Shown: piece by piece, positions 27,114 through 35,260 of the stretch
Position numbering within the stretch: the stretch's first letter is position 1
Layout of the letters: each line of letters opens with the position of its first letter
Origin: Candidatus Accumulibacter contiguus
GTDB taxonomy: Bacteria; Pseudomonadota; Gammaproteobacteria; Burkholderiales; Rhodocyclaceae
DNA length: 64,000 bases
Reading direction: 5' to 3'
Assembly: GCF_012940005.1 (NCBI RefSeq)
Contig: NZ_SPMX01000009.1
Span: 1-64,000, forward strand
Program-made: the position numbers and the translations under genes
The notes under the pieces: generated by a model
Databases searched by the model: none
What the model was told of the DNA's origin: nothing
The model's input: only the letters and a program-made list of their open reading frames with translations

Positions 27114-28101
27114 CTACCTCGGCGGTATTCACCTTCTTCGGCACCAGTCCCTCGCCAAAGAACGCGTCAGCAATCTTCTGCTGCTCGGCGAGAGCTGCCG
27201 GCGCGACCGTGCGCACGTCATAGCTACGGCGGCTGTTGGCCAGTTCGACGGTAGCCGCATCGAGCCCCCAGACCGGTGCCAGCAGGCTCGCGGCCTCCTT
27301 CGGGTTGTGCCTGATCCAGACGCCCGCCTTCTTCAGTTCCTCGAAAATGATGTTCAATACCTGCGGATTGGCTCGGGCGTAGGGAGTGGAAACCAGGTAG
27401 TAGCGCTGGTAGTCGGCGACATTGCGGCCATCGCTGACGATGCGCACCTGCGACTGGCGTTGCACTCCGGCAAGGAAGGGATCCCAGGTCACCCAGGCAT
27501 CGACGGCACCACGCTCGAAGGCGGCACGGCCATCGGCAGGACTGAGATAGGCCGGCTCGATGTCCTTGAACTTGAGGCCGCTCTGTTCCAACAGGGCAAT
27601 CAGCAGGTAATGACTGCCCGCCGCCTTGGCCACCGCCACCCGCTTTCCCTTGAGGTCGGCCACCGCCTTGGCCACCGCCACCCGCTTTCCCTTGAGGTCG
27701 GCCACCGACTTGATCGGCGAATCCGCGCGCACCACCAGGGCCTGCGCAGTCGGCGACGGCGCTTCCTGAGCCAGATAGGTCAGGCGCGCGCCGGCTGCCA
27801 GCGCGAAGACCGGCACGGTATCGGCGACGTCGGCGCTGACATCGACGCTGCCGATGTTGAGGGCCTCCAGCAAGGGCAGGCCACTGGTGAATTCGTGCCA
27901 GCTCACCGTCACCCCGGCAGGAGTCAGGCGCTTTTCCAGCGTACCCCAGGTCCTCAGCAAGGTGATCAGGGTCGAGGATTTCTGGTAGCCGATGCGCAGG
28001 GTGGTCGTTTCGGCAGCCCGGGCCAGTGGCGCCAGGCAAGCACCGATGCCGGTAGCGGCAGCGATACCGAGGATCTGCCGGCGACTGAAGTTCAAGTTCA
28101 T
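27091..28101 (-). CDS. Aliphatic sulfonate ABC binding protein with a 14-residue tandem duplication
   Basis: The 336-residue SsuA-like protein begins with a Tat-type signal (FSRRQILGIAAATGIG, cleavage around ARA-AETT) and then TLRIGYQKSSTLITLLRTWG. The segment VADLKGKRVAVAKA is repeated back to back because a 42-base unit is duplicated in frame (27621-27706). This loop normally lies at the start of the second lobe, so the insertion may disturb folding. ATG 28101 has an AAGG site. It is not coupled to an ABC pair, and a palindrome (28253-28273) upstream suggests its own promoter. It resembles the damaged binding protein at 36936-37803. Confidence 0.85.
   Translation of the reverse strand: MNLNFSRRQILGIAAATGIGACLAPLARAAETTTLRIGYQKSSTLITLLRTWGTLEKRLTPAGVTVSWHEFTSGLPLLEALNIGSVDVSADVADTVPVFALAAGARLTYLAQEAPSPTAQALVVRADSPIKSVADLKGKRVAVAKAVADLKGKRVAVAKAAGSHYLLIALLEQSGLKFKDIEPAYLSPADGRAAFERGAVDAWVTWDPFLAGVQRQSQVRIVSDGRNVADYQRYYLVSTPYARANPQVLNIIFEELKKAGVWIRHNPKEAASLLAPVWGLDAATVELANSRRSYDVRTVAPAALAEQQKIADAFFGEGLVPKKVNTAEVVIWKPAG
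27621..27706. repeat. 42-bp in-frame tandem duplication
   Basis: Two identical 42-base units (27623-27664 and 27665-27706) lie in tandem inside the sulfonate-binding-protein gene. They add exactly 14 residues. Complete identity implies a recent event. Confidence 0.9.
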
Positions 28102-28252
28102 TGCAGACCTTCGCAAACGACGGGACCGTCGATGATTTCCTCGATCCGTCCGCTGAACTCGTTTCTAGCGTTGATTGACTGGATGTGCACGACATTCTCC
28201 GTTGGGGGATTGACAAGTACAGTCTGGCCAATGCTGACGCTCGCGGCAAATA

Positions 28253-28273
28253 ATAAGAAATGAGTTCCTTATT
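28253..28273. promoter_or_regulatory. Palindromic AATAAG(A/G)AA operator-like site
   Basis: AATAAGAAA and TTCCTTATT form an inverted repeat separated by three bases, about 150 bases upstream of the sulfonate-binding-protein start (28101). ATAAG/CTTAT half-sites recur before several sulfur genes in this window. The form is compatible with a LysR-type (CysB/Cbl-like) sulfur regulator, which is inferred. Confidence 0.4.
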
Positions 28274-28342
28274 ACCCCGCGGCTCACCTTGCCCTGACGC
28301 AAGCCCCTTCCGGATGCCCCGTGGCGATAGAGGGCCGATCCG

Positions 28343-29065
28343 TCACGGCTGCGGCGAGACCTGCCGCCAATAGGCGACGCAAACCTCGGCCAGAGCCTGC
28401 GTCGAGTCGATGCTGATCGGCAGGAGTTCCGAGTCAATGTGGGTCAGCCCGATCGGTACCTCGGTACAGGCCAGCACCAGCCGGCGTGCCCCCCGCTCGA
28501 CAAGCAGACGACCGGCGTGCTCGAGCAATTTGCCTCCGCGTTCCAGTTCGTAGTTCTTGATCGCGTAGCAGCCGGGAGTGAAGAATTCGTCCAGTTCTTC
28601 GTCGGTATGGGTGTGAAAGGGAATACCCCCGGCAACGAAACGCTGCTGGTAGATCTCGGCGCGCAAGGCACCCCTGGTTGCGATCAGCCCGACGGGTGCG
28701 ACCGCCGAAGTTGCACGCGCCAAGGCTGCCAGCGTCGCATCGGCGATATGGATCACAGGCACGCTGCTGGCGGCAGCCAGGGCGTCAAACCACAGATGTG
28801 CCGTGTTGCAAGGGATGACGATCCGGGTCGCCCCCGCCGCGTTCAGTCGGGCGATACCGGCCAGCATCGCCGGCAGCGGGGACTCGCCAGTACCGGCCAA
28901 TGCGCGCTGCCGGTCGGGGATTTGCGGCACATTCCAGACGACCGTCGGCACGTGTTCCTGGTCACGGCGGGCCGGCAGTGCGACGATCAGTTTGTGGAGA
29001 AAATCGACCGTCGCGAGTGGGCCCATCCCCCCCAGCACGCCGATCAGTGGCTGCGTCACCGACAT
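28343..29065 (-). CDS. Aspartate/glutamate racemase family protein
   Basis: Cofactor-independent amino-acid racemase of 240 residues with the paired catalytic cysteines in VIPCNTAH (near residue 85) and LACTEVPIG (near residue 198). It starts PLIGVLGGMGPLATVDFLHK, typical of the YgeA/RacD group. It begins three bases after the end of the CuyA-like lyase gene and belongs to the transporter operon (29 to 33 kb). In that setting it could interconvert D- and L-cysteate or cysteine before the lyase; substrate is inferred from context. Confidence 0.85.
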   Translation of the reverse strand: MSVTQPLIGVLGGMGPLATVDFLHKLIVALPARRDQEHVPTVVWNVPQIPDRQRALAGTGESPLPAMLAGIARLNAAGATRIVIPCNTAHLWFDALAAASSVPVIHIADATLAALARATSAVAPVGLIATRGALRAEIYQQRFVAGGIPFHTHTDEELDEFFTPGCYAIKNYELERGGKLLEHAGRLLVERGARRLVLACTEVPIGLTHIDSELLPISIDSTQALAEVCVAYWRQVSPQP

Positions 29066-29068
29066 CGA

Positions 29069-30079
29069 TCAGAGCGCCGCTCTCGGCGCAAGCAGCGAAC
29101 GGTAGGCAAACAGGCCGGTCGCTCCGCCAGTGTGCAGGAAGACAATGTTTTGTCCCTTCCGGAAATGCCTGTTGCGCACCAGGTCGACCAGGCCGGCGAA
29201 GCCCTTGCCGGTATATACGGGGTCGAGGAGAATGCCCTCGTGCCGAGCCAGCAGGTGCACGGCTTCGATCATGCCGTCGGTGGGCACGCCATAGCCCTCT
29301 CCGACGTAGTCGGAATTGACCACCACCGAGTCCTCGGGGAAGCTCCCGCGTATGCCGAGCAGGTCCCAGGTCCGGGCAGCCAACTGCCGAACGTTGTGTT
29401 CCTGCTTCTCCTTTGCCGCCCTGACGCTGATGCCGAGTACGGGAATGTGGCTGTTCGACCCCTGCAAGCCAACCAGTAATCCCGCCTGTGTACCCGTGCT
29501 GCCGGTCGCGTGAACCACGTGGTCAATATGCAGCCCGTGTTCGTTGGCGTGGGCAACGATCTCCTGTGCCGAAACGACATAGCCCAGTGCACCGATCGGA
29601 TTGGATCCGCCACCCGGGATCAGATAGGGTGTTTCGCCGGCAGCGCGCAGACGTTCGCCTGCCGCGATCAATTCCCCGTGCATGTCGAGGCCAGCCGGCC
29701 GGGTTTCGATGACAGCCCCGAGAATCTGGTCGAGCAACACATTTCCGTTCGCGTAGTAATCCGCTGGTGCGCCGCTGACGCGCTCTTCCAGCAGAACGGT
29801 CGTCTTGAATCCGTACTTGTTGGCCGCCGCTATCGTCTGGCGGACATGGTTGGACTGGGTGGCTCCCTGGGTGAGGATATGTGTGGCGCCCTGCGCCAGT
29901 GCATCGCCGATCAGGAACTCCAGCTTGCGCGTCTTGTTGCCGCCCAATGCCAGGCCGGTATTGTCATCGCGCTTGATGTAGATGTTCGGGCCATCGAGAA
30001 GGCGGGTCAGGTTGCCCAGGAACTCCAGTGGCGTTGGCGCCTGGGTCAGGCGGACGCGCGGAAATGAAGCAAGGTTCAT
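29069..30079 (-). CDS. cuyA: PLP-dependent L-cysteate sulfo-lyase / D-cysteine desulfhydrase family
   Basis: The 336-residue protein belongs to the ACC deaminase/D-cysteine desulfhydrase fold II family. It has the PLP lysine in GGNKTRKLEFLIGDAL, TQGATQSNHVRQTIAAANKY and the phosphate loop GSTGTQAGLLVG. CuyA, from the same family, cleaves L-cysteate to pyruvate, sulfite and ammonia; DcyD acts on D-cysteine. The operon with a sulfonate/taurine importer and an amino-acid racemase favours cysteate. Sequence alone does not separate the two activities. ATG 30079 has a GGAG site. It is the fourth gene of a five-gene operon. Confidence 0.68.
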   Translation of the reverse strand: MNLASFPRVRLTQAPTPLEFLGNLTRLLDGPNIYIKRDDNTGLALGGNKTRKLEFLIGDALAQGATHILTQGATQSNHVRQTIAAANKYGFKTTVLLEERVSGAPADYYANGNVLLDQILGAVIETRPAGLDMHGELIAAGERLRAAGETPYLIPGGGSNPIGALGYVVSAQEIVAHANEHGLHIDHVVHATGSTGTQAGLLVGLQGSNSHIPVLGISVRAAKEKQEHNVRQLAARTWDLLGIRGSFPEDSVVVNSDYVGEGYGVPTDGMIEAVHLLARHEGILLDPVYTGKGFAGLVDLVRNRHFRKGQNIVFLHTGGATGLFAYRSLLAPRAAL

Positions 30080-30106
30080 GTTTCTTGATGCTCCGTAACA
30101 GAAGGG

Positions 30107-30913
30107 TCAGGCAGGTTCGCCGACGAGGGACTTGGCCGCCTCTTCGCGCACCACGTGCAGAATGTTGCGCTTCAACTGGCCATAGCGTGGGTCCGCGACC
30201 AGATCTTCGAGGCTGCGCGGCCGCTCGAAGGGAACCTGCAGCTCCTCGCGGATACGGCCCGGCCGTGCCGACATGATCAGCACGCGGTCCGCCAGGAACA
30301 GCGCTTCGTCGATGTCGTGAGTGACAAAGAGGATGGTTGTCTGGATGGTTTGCCAGATCGTGGTCAGCAGTTCCTGCATGGCCAGCCGGGTCTGCGCATC
30401 GAGGGCGCCGAAGGGCTCGTCCATGAGCAGGATTTCCGGATTCGGCAGCCAGGCGCGCGCCAGGGCGGCCCGCTGGCGCATACCACCCGAGAGTTGCCAG
30501 GGAAAGTGCTCGGCAAAGTCCTGCAGGCCGACCAGGCGCAGGTAGCGCTCGGCATCGGGCAGATACTGCTGCGCGGTCTGACCCGACATGCGCGGTCCAA
30601 AGGTCACGTTGTCGCGTACCGACAACCACGGAAACAGCGTCGGCTGCTGAAACACCATGCCGCGCTCCGGGCCTGGGGCGTGGATGGGTCGGCCATCCAG
30701 CAGCACTTCGCCCCGGTCGGCCTGGTCAAAACCGGCCACCAGGTTGAGGATCGTCGACTTGCCGCAACCCGACGCACCGAGCAGGCAGACAAATTCACCA
30801 GCCGAGAGCACGAAGGAAACGTCTCTCAGCACGTCGCCGTCCAGGGCCGCAGAAGTTGGGCCGGCGAATTGCTTGCAGACCCGTTGCAGGGAAATCCTCG
30901 GTGGCAGGCTCAT
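30107..30913 (-). CDS. ABC transporter ATP-binding protein, taurine/sulfonate type
   Basis: The 268-residue ATPase has Walker A GASGCGKST, Q-loop FQQPTLFPW, signature LSGGMRQR, Walker [15 protein letters not shown] and VTHDIDEA, all intact. ATG 30913 overlaps the permease stop (ATGA). It works with the permease and TauA-like binding protein upstream, and the lyase gene follows 27 bases later. Confidence 0.9.
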   Translation of the reverse strand: MSLPPRISLQRVCKQFAGPTSAALDGDVLRDVSFVLSAGEFVCLLGASGCGKSTILNLVAGFDQADRGEVLLDGRPIHAPGPERGMVFQQPTLFPWLSVRDNVTFGPRMSGQTAQQYLPDAERYLRLVGLQDFAEHFPWQLSGGMRQRAALARAWLPNPEILLMDEPFGALDAQTRLAMQELLTTIWQTIQTTILFVTHDIDEALFLADRVLIMSARPGRIREELQVPFERPRSLEDLVADPRYGQLKRNILHVVREEAAKSLVGEPA

Positions 30914-31773
30914 GAATCCATGCCGGCCCACGGCGCAAAGCGGCGTTGCAGGTGCACCAGCGACCAGTCAAAGAAATAGCCGGTCAGTCCGAGCAGGACG
31001 ATGCCCAGCAAGACGACATCGGTACGCAGGTAACTGCCGGCATTGATCACCATCCAGCCCAGCCCCGAACTGGCAGCCACCATTTCGGCGGCGATCAGCG
31101 AGGTCCAGCCGATGCCGATGGACAGCCGGACGCTGGTGAAGAGTTCGGGCAGCGCATTCGGCAGTACCACATACAGGAACAGCTGCCGGCGGTTGGCGCC
31201 CAGGGTCTGCGCGGCTCGCCGGCGAGCCTGGCTGACGCCGAGTACGGCGGCCGCCGCACCCACCACGATGCTCAGGAAGCTGGAAATGAAGATCAGGAAG
31301 AACTTCGCCCCCTCGCCAATCCCGAACCAGACGATGACCAGCGGAATCAGCGCAATCTTGGGCAAGGGACGCAGGAACTGCACAAAGGGATTGAGCGCGG
31401 CGCCCAGGGTCGGTGACAAGCCCATCCCCAGGCCCAGTGGAACCCCGCTGACGATCGCCACCACGAACGCGACCAGCGCTCGCGCCGTGCTGGTGAGAAA
31501 ATGCTCCCACAAGGGCGTTTGCCGGTAGCCGGAAGCAAGCAATTCAAGCGCCGTGCGCAGGATCTCGCTGGGTGGTGGGAGTAGCAGCGGGTCAACCCAG
31601 TTCAGGCTGCCGGAGAGCTGCCAGACCAGGACAAACAGAGTGACGGTGGTGCCACTGATCAGCGGATACTTCCAGCGTCGCCACGGCGCCGCCGGTTCTC
31701 GTGGACCTTTGCCGGTTGCCGCTTCCTGTTGTGGCAGCAGCAGCGCCAATTCAGCTTCAGAGCGCATTCCCAC
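30910..31773 (-). CDS. ABC transporter permease, taurine/sulfonate type
   Basis: The 287-residue membrane protein has about six helices (LISGTTVTLFVLVWQLSG, TARALVAFVVAIVSGVPLGL, ALIPLVIVWFGIGEGAKFFL, GWTSLIAAEMVAASSGLGWM) and the EAA-like loop RRAAQTLGANRRQLFLYVVL. A ~35-residue hydrophilic N-terminus precedes helix 1. GTG 31773 or ATG 31767 can start it. It follows the binding-protein stop by three bases. Confidence 0.88.
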   Translation of the reverse strand: MGMRSEAELALLLPQQEAATGKGPREPAAPWRRWKYPLISGTTVTLFVLVWQLSGSLNWVDPLLLPPPSEILRTALELLASGYRQTPLWEHFLTSTARALVAFVVAIVSGVPLGLGMGLSPTLGAALNPFVQFLRPLPKIALIPLVIVWFGIGEGAKFFLIFISSFLSIVVGAAAAVLGVSQARRRAAQTLGANRRQLFLYVVLPNALPELFTSVRLSIGIGWTSLIAAEMVAASSGLGWMVINAGSYLRTDVVLLGIVLLGLTGYFFDWSLVHLQRRFAPWAGMDS

Positions 31774-31776
31774 GGT

Positions 31777-32799
31777 TCACTTGCCAGCCAGGGCGCGCTG
31801 CAGGAAGGAAGTATTTATTGCCGGCGCATAGGACTCGGGAATATCCGCCTTGCGCAGTTCGCCAATCTCGGCCAGGAAGCTGGCGGCGTCATTGTACGAT
31901 CGGGTGACGCGCGAATTGTTCTTGGTGGCCTCGTTGCCGATGTAGGCGGGGGTTAGCTGCTCGGCAATCGACGGATATTCCAGGCCGGACAGCGTGCTGC
32001 GTGCCGTATCCAGCGGGATGTCGAGATGCTTGGCAATTTGCTGCGCCGAGCCTTCGGGATCCTTCTTGTACTGGTCGACCTTGTCCTGCACCACGCGCAG
32101 GAACTTGACCACCAGGTCAGGATGTTTCTCGGCAAATTCCTTGCGCACCGCGAAGTTGTTGAAAATCAGCACACCATCCTTCTGCAGGTCGCGGGTGGCA
32201 AAGATCTCCTTGCCACCATCGCTTTCCAGTTGCTGGCTGAACGGCCCCCAGACGTAGGCGGCGTCGATATCGTTGCGTTTCCAGGCAGCAACGATTTCCG
32301 CGGGTTTGAGCGCCAGCGACTTGATCTTTTTGCGCTCGACACCGGCCAGTTTCACCGCCACTTCAAAAGCGTATTGTGCGGTCGAGTTGGCAGGAAAAGC
32401 GACGGTCCTGCCCTCCAGATCCTTGAGCTTGTTGATCCCTTTGCGGGCAATCAGGCGCTCGCTGGTGGCGATGATTTCCGGCGTACCAATCACCTCGATC
32501 GGCAGCCCGCGTGCAATACCGGCAGCCGCTGGACTTGATCCAAAGCGGGCAATGTCGATTTCCTTGGCAGCAAAGAGCGTCAGCACGTCCGCTCCGGAGT
32601 TGAACGGAATCCACTTTACCCTGGTCCCGAAAGCCTTGTCGAAAGCGCTGTCGATCTTGCCCAGAATCCAGACTCGCGGTCCGCCAGCGTAGGCGAAGCG
32701 CACCTCGGACGGCAGCGTTTCGGCATGCACCGAAGAGGACAGCGCCAGCACCGATACGACTAGAAAATACAGCAGCATCTCGATCCACTTTGCCAGCAT
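31777..32799 (-). CDS. Taurine/sulfonate ABC binding protein (TauA-like)
   Basis: The 340-residue periplasmic protein starts with a Sec signal (LLYFLVVSVLALSSSVHA). It then reads EVRFAYAGGPRVWILGKIDS and FNSGADVLTLFAAKEIDIAR, the pattern of TauA-type receptors, with an AAWKRNDIDAAYVWGPF hinge. ATG 32799 has AGGAG seven bases upstream. As first gene of the operon binding protein, permease, ATPase, lyase, racemase, it should capture taurine, cysteate or a similar amino-sulfonate. Confidence 0.86.
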   Translation of the reverse strand: MLAKWIEMLLYFLVVSVLALSSSVHAETLPSEVRFAYAGGPRVWILGKIDSAFDKAFGTRVKWIPFNSGADVLTLFAAKEIDIARFGSSPAAAGIARGLPIEVIGTPEIIATSERLIARKGINKLKDLEGRTVAFPANSTAQYAFEVAVKLAGVERKKIKSLALKPAEIVAAWKRNDIDAAYVWGPFSQQLESDGGKEIFATRDLQKDGVLIFNNFAVRKEFAEKHPDLVVKFLRVVQDKVDQYKKDPEGSAQQIAKHLDIPLDTARSTLSGLEYPSIAEQLTPAYIGNEATKNNSRVTRSYNDAASFLAEIGELRKADIPESYAPAINTSFLQRALAGK

Positions 32800-32950
32800 G
32801 AGGGTTCTCCTGATTGGGTTCGTCCGGGCGAACACTATAGGGCGCTACCCTTCACGCTGGAACGAAGATAAAACGATGTTCTTATATGAACCTGGCACCC
32901 GCAGACCGCCGACTTGCCATCGCGGGCGCACCCATCTGCTACACTTCGCT

Positions 32951-33405
32951 GCGTGCCGCCGACGTCGATTTCCACCGCCTGGTCGATCAATCGGTCGTCC
33001 GGGCTGGCGCCCTGGCGGTACGCTTCGCCGTAAAAAGGGCTTGAAGGTCGAGCCGGGCTGGCGGTGCGCCTGCTGCACATGGTCGAAGGCCTCCTGCTCG
33101 AAGTCGCGGCTGCCGACCCAGGCCTTGACGTGGCCGTTGCGCGGATCGATGGCCAGGAAACCGATCTGTATCTGCGTCTTTTGTTGGCGCAGCACGCGCA
33201 TGAGGTCCTTGTCGGCCGGCAGTTCCTGCATGGCCTGGGCAGGCGTCCGGCCCTTGGCGATGGCGGCGGCGTACTCCGGCGATTCGCGGATGAAGGCCTG
33301 GATCAGGCTGGAGTCGTTGCTCCACGCCGAGCGCTTTCCCCAGGCCGCGTTGGCGAGGTTCTGCAAGCTGTTGCCCTGCCATGAAGGGTTCGTATCAAGC
33401 ACGAA
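32951..33405 (-). pseudogene. Class A penicillin-binding protein fragment (transpeptidase part)
   Basis: The minus strand encodes LQNLANAAWGKRSAWSNDSS, RQQKTQIQIGFLAIDPRNGH and AHRQPGSTFKPF, the linker and start of a PBP1-type transpeptidase up to the SxxK-adjacent region. After an A5 run at 33032-33036 the frame shifts and continues YGEAYRQGASPDDRLIDQAV, then homology ends. The glycosyltransferase domain and most of the transpeptidase, including the KTG motif, are absent. A decayed fragment, clearly not functional. Confidence 0.65.
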
Positions 33406-33514
33406 TGGGCTCGTGCGCAAGCGTTCTTGCCAAGGATTCTTCGGGAGGGAGAAGCAAAATTTACAGGACAGTGTATCGGCATGTCCCCCCGCTTCGGGGA
33501 TTTTCTCACTGCTA

Positions 33515-33860
33515 TCAGGGGCGGAGGTAGATGTAGCCTTGTTGCTGCAGCTCGACGATGCGCACGACGCCACCCTGGTCGACGCGGGCGAAGCCGTCGA
33601 TGAGATCGTTCAACGTCGTGCGGTTATTGCAACGTCGTGCGGTTATTGCGCAGGGTGTTGCCGCAAGCGTCAAAGTTCACACCCTTGTTCCTGAGTTCGG
33701 CGACGCGGTCAAGCAGGCCCGACTGGGCTTCCTTCTTTTCGAAAGCCTTCAGGGCAGGACCGTGGGCGACGAGAACGATGTCAACCTTGTCCGGGCCGCC
33801 AACGCCTCGGATATGGTTTTCGAATATGTTGCGCAGCCAGGATGGCTGGCGCTTGATCAA
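33515..33860 (-). pseudogene. DsrE-family protein broken by a 19-bp duplication
   Basis: The frame reads WLRNIFENHIRGVGGPDKVD, then IVLVAHGPALKAFEKKEAQS and VNFDACGNTLRNN, where the cysteine and CGNTL match DsrE/DUF1791-type sulfur-related proteins. A 19-base tandem duplication (33611-33648) shifts the frame and gives an early stop. The correct ending VRIVELQQQGYIYLRP continues in the next frame to the stop at 33515-33517. Removing one repeat unit restores the gene. The N-terminus may also be short. Family members bind or transfer sulfur species or are peroxiredoxin-like; the exact role is unknown. Confidence 0.68.
33611..33648. repeat. 19-bp tandem duplication in the DsrE-like gene
   Basis: CAACGTCGTGCGGTTATTG occurs twice in direct succession (33611-33629, 33630-33648). 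It breaks the reading frame because 19 is not a multiple of three. Confidence 0.95.
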
Positions 33861-33997
33861 TCCGACGCCGCCGATTTTCCTGGCGCGATGGAATCCCCGT
33901 ATGCCTCCTGCGAAGCATCAAGGGAGACGCAGGCTCAGCGGCTGCAACCAGACCGGCGTGCGCCTGTCGATGAGGGCGTTGATCTGCTGGCAAACGT

Positions 33998-34023
33998 AAA
34001 AAAGGACGCTGCGAAAAAGCAGC
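33998..34023 (-). terminator. Rho-independent terminator
   Basis: On the minus strand a GCTGC/GCAGC stem with a six-base loop is followed by GTCC and six T. It lies three bases after the stop of the transsulfuration-type pseudogene and ends that transcription unit. The stem is short, so efficiency is uncertain. Confidence 0.55.
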
Positions 34024-34025
34024 CG

Positions 34026-35048
34026 TCAGGCGGCCAGCGCCTGCATCAGGTCGGCAATCAGGTCATCGGCGAATTCGATGCCGATCGACAGCCGCAGCAG
34101 GTCGTCGGGAACCAGCGTGCCGGCGCCCTCGACACTCGCGCGATGTTCGACCAGGCTTTCCACGGCACCGAGCGAGGTGGCTTGCCGGAAGAGTTTGAGC
34201 TTGCCGGCCACGGCGCGGGCCCTTGACTCTCCGCCGGCGATACGCACCGACAGCATGGCGCCGAAACCACCCTGCATCTGGCGGGCGGCAACTTCGTGGC
34301 CCGGGTTCCCGGGTAGCCCTGGGTAAAGGACCTCGACGACAGCCGGATGAGCGGCCAGGAAATTCGCGATCTTTTCGGCGTTGCCCGCAGCAGTCCGCAC
34401 GCGCAGGAAAAGGGTAAGCAGGCCGCGCTGCAACAGCCATGCTTCGAACGGCCCGAGCACGGCACCGCCAAGATTGCGCGCCTTGCGGATGCGCAGCCAA
34501 AAATCGTCGGTATCGCGGGTGGGTAGTGGTCCAGACGTGGATATCAGCCTCATATAGTATTTTATAATCAATATCTTATAGGTTAGCATATCCACTTGAG
34601 GAACACCACCCGCGGGTGATCAAGGCACCGGCGACGACATCGGAGTGGCCGTTCAGGTATTTTCAGGTCGCTGTTGGTGTACAGCGCCAGCTCGATGCCC
34701 CACTGGCTTGTGAAGTCGCGCAACCAGTTGCGCCAGGCCCAGTAAGCGGAGCGTGCTGCCACGAGGCGGTCGCCAGGTTTAAGGGCAAGCAGGACGGCCG
34801 TTGCCGCCGCCATGCCGGAGGCAAAAAGCAGTGCCTGGGCGCCGCCTTCGAGTTCGGCCAGCAGTTTTTCAGCGCCGTCGTAAGCCGGGCTCTGGTCGCG
34901 CGAGTAAATGACGACCACCTGGGTAGCTGCCATCGGCAGCCCGCTCGAAGGTGGTGGCCAGATGAATCGGCTGGACGATGTCGCGATACGGCTCGGCGAC
35001 GCCGCTGCCGCCATGCGCGGCCAAGGTTTCTGGGTGAATCTGGCTCAT
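34026..35048 (-). pseudogene. Cys/Met-metabolism PLP enzyme (cystathionine gamma-synthase type), broken several times
   Basis: The start MSQIHPETLAAHGGSGVAEP overlaps an OsmC remnant (ATGA). The frame shifts near 34920 into LLAELEGGAQALLFASGMAA. After SDL about 90 residues are missing at ~34665, where the sequence jumps, with another shift, to KYLNGHSDVVAGALITR around the PLP lysine. A 97-bp MITE insertion with target duplication (34514-34618) then interrupts the gene. The rest is an intact C-terminus: DTDDFWLRIRKARNLGGAVL and VESLVEHRASVEGAG. The enzyme would have formed or cleaved thioether-type sulfur amino acids. It is certainly inactive. Confidence 0.85.
34522..34610. mobile_element. 89-bp MITE with 8-bp target duplication
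   Basis: The AT-rich element is flanked by perfect direct repeats CGCGGGTG (34514-34521 and 34611-34618). Its ends form imperfect 23-bp terminal inverted repeats (34522-34544 and 34588-34610, 18 of 23 matching; the inner 8 bases GTGGATAT/ATATCCAC are perfect). Excising the element and one repeat restores the host reading frame exactly as ALITRDTDDFW. It has no coding capacity. The 8-bp duplication fits IS families such as IS66, ISL3 or IS1595, but no parent element is seen here. Confidence 0.85.
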
Positions 35049-35260
35049 GCCAGCCTCTGCCGTTCGAGATGCAGTTGCGGCGGCCGCTTCAGCGTCTGAT
35101 AGATGACGCAGTAACGCTCGGAGAGGCGCAGCAGATTGTTCAACTGCTCGTCGCTCGCCTCGGTGTCGAGCACGAACTTCAGGCGGATGTCGGTGAAACC
35201 GACCGGCGCTTTCTTGCTGACTCCGAGGGTGCCGCGGAAATCATGTTTGAAAACCTTCAG
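35045..35260 (-). pseudogene. OsmC-family protein, C-terminal fragment
   Basis: About 70 residues remain: KVFKHDFRGTLGVSKKAPVG, TDIRLKFVLDTEASDEQLNN and LLRLSERYCVIYQTLKRPPQ. This is the second half of an OsmC/Ohr peroxidase domain with one of its two redox cysteines (RYCVIYQ). The first half, with the other cysteine, is gone and the fragment starts exactly where the ABC ATPase gene ends, so a deletion joined the two. Confidence 0.7.

Noticed and set aside
32951-33405. Penicillin-binding protein as a functional short transpeptidase
   Set aside because: The frame is shifted, homology stops after ~150 residues, and the SxN and KTG motifs are missing.
33484-33500. CCCC-GCTTC-GGGG hairpin as terminator of the DsrE-like gene
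   Set aside because: On the minus strand no T-run follows; the T-rich side faces the plus strand where no gene ends.
33861-33995. Minus-strand stretch encoding QQINALIDRRTPVWLQPL upstream of the DsrE-like gene
   Set aside because: It looks protein-like but is too short to assign, with neither a start nor a known family; possibly another gene remnant.
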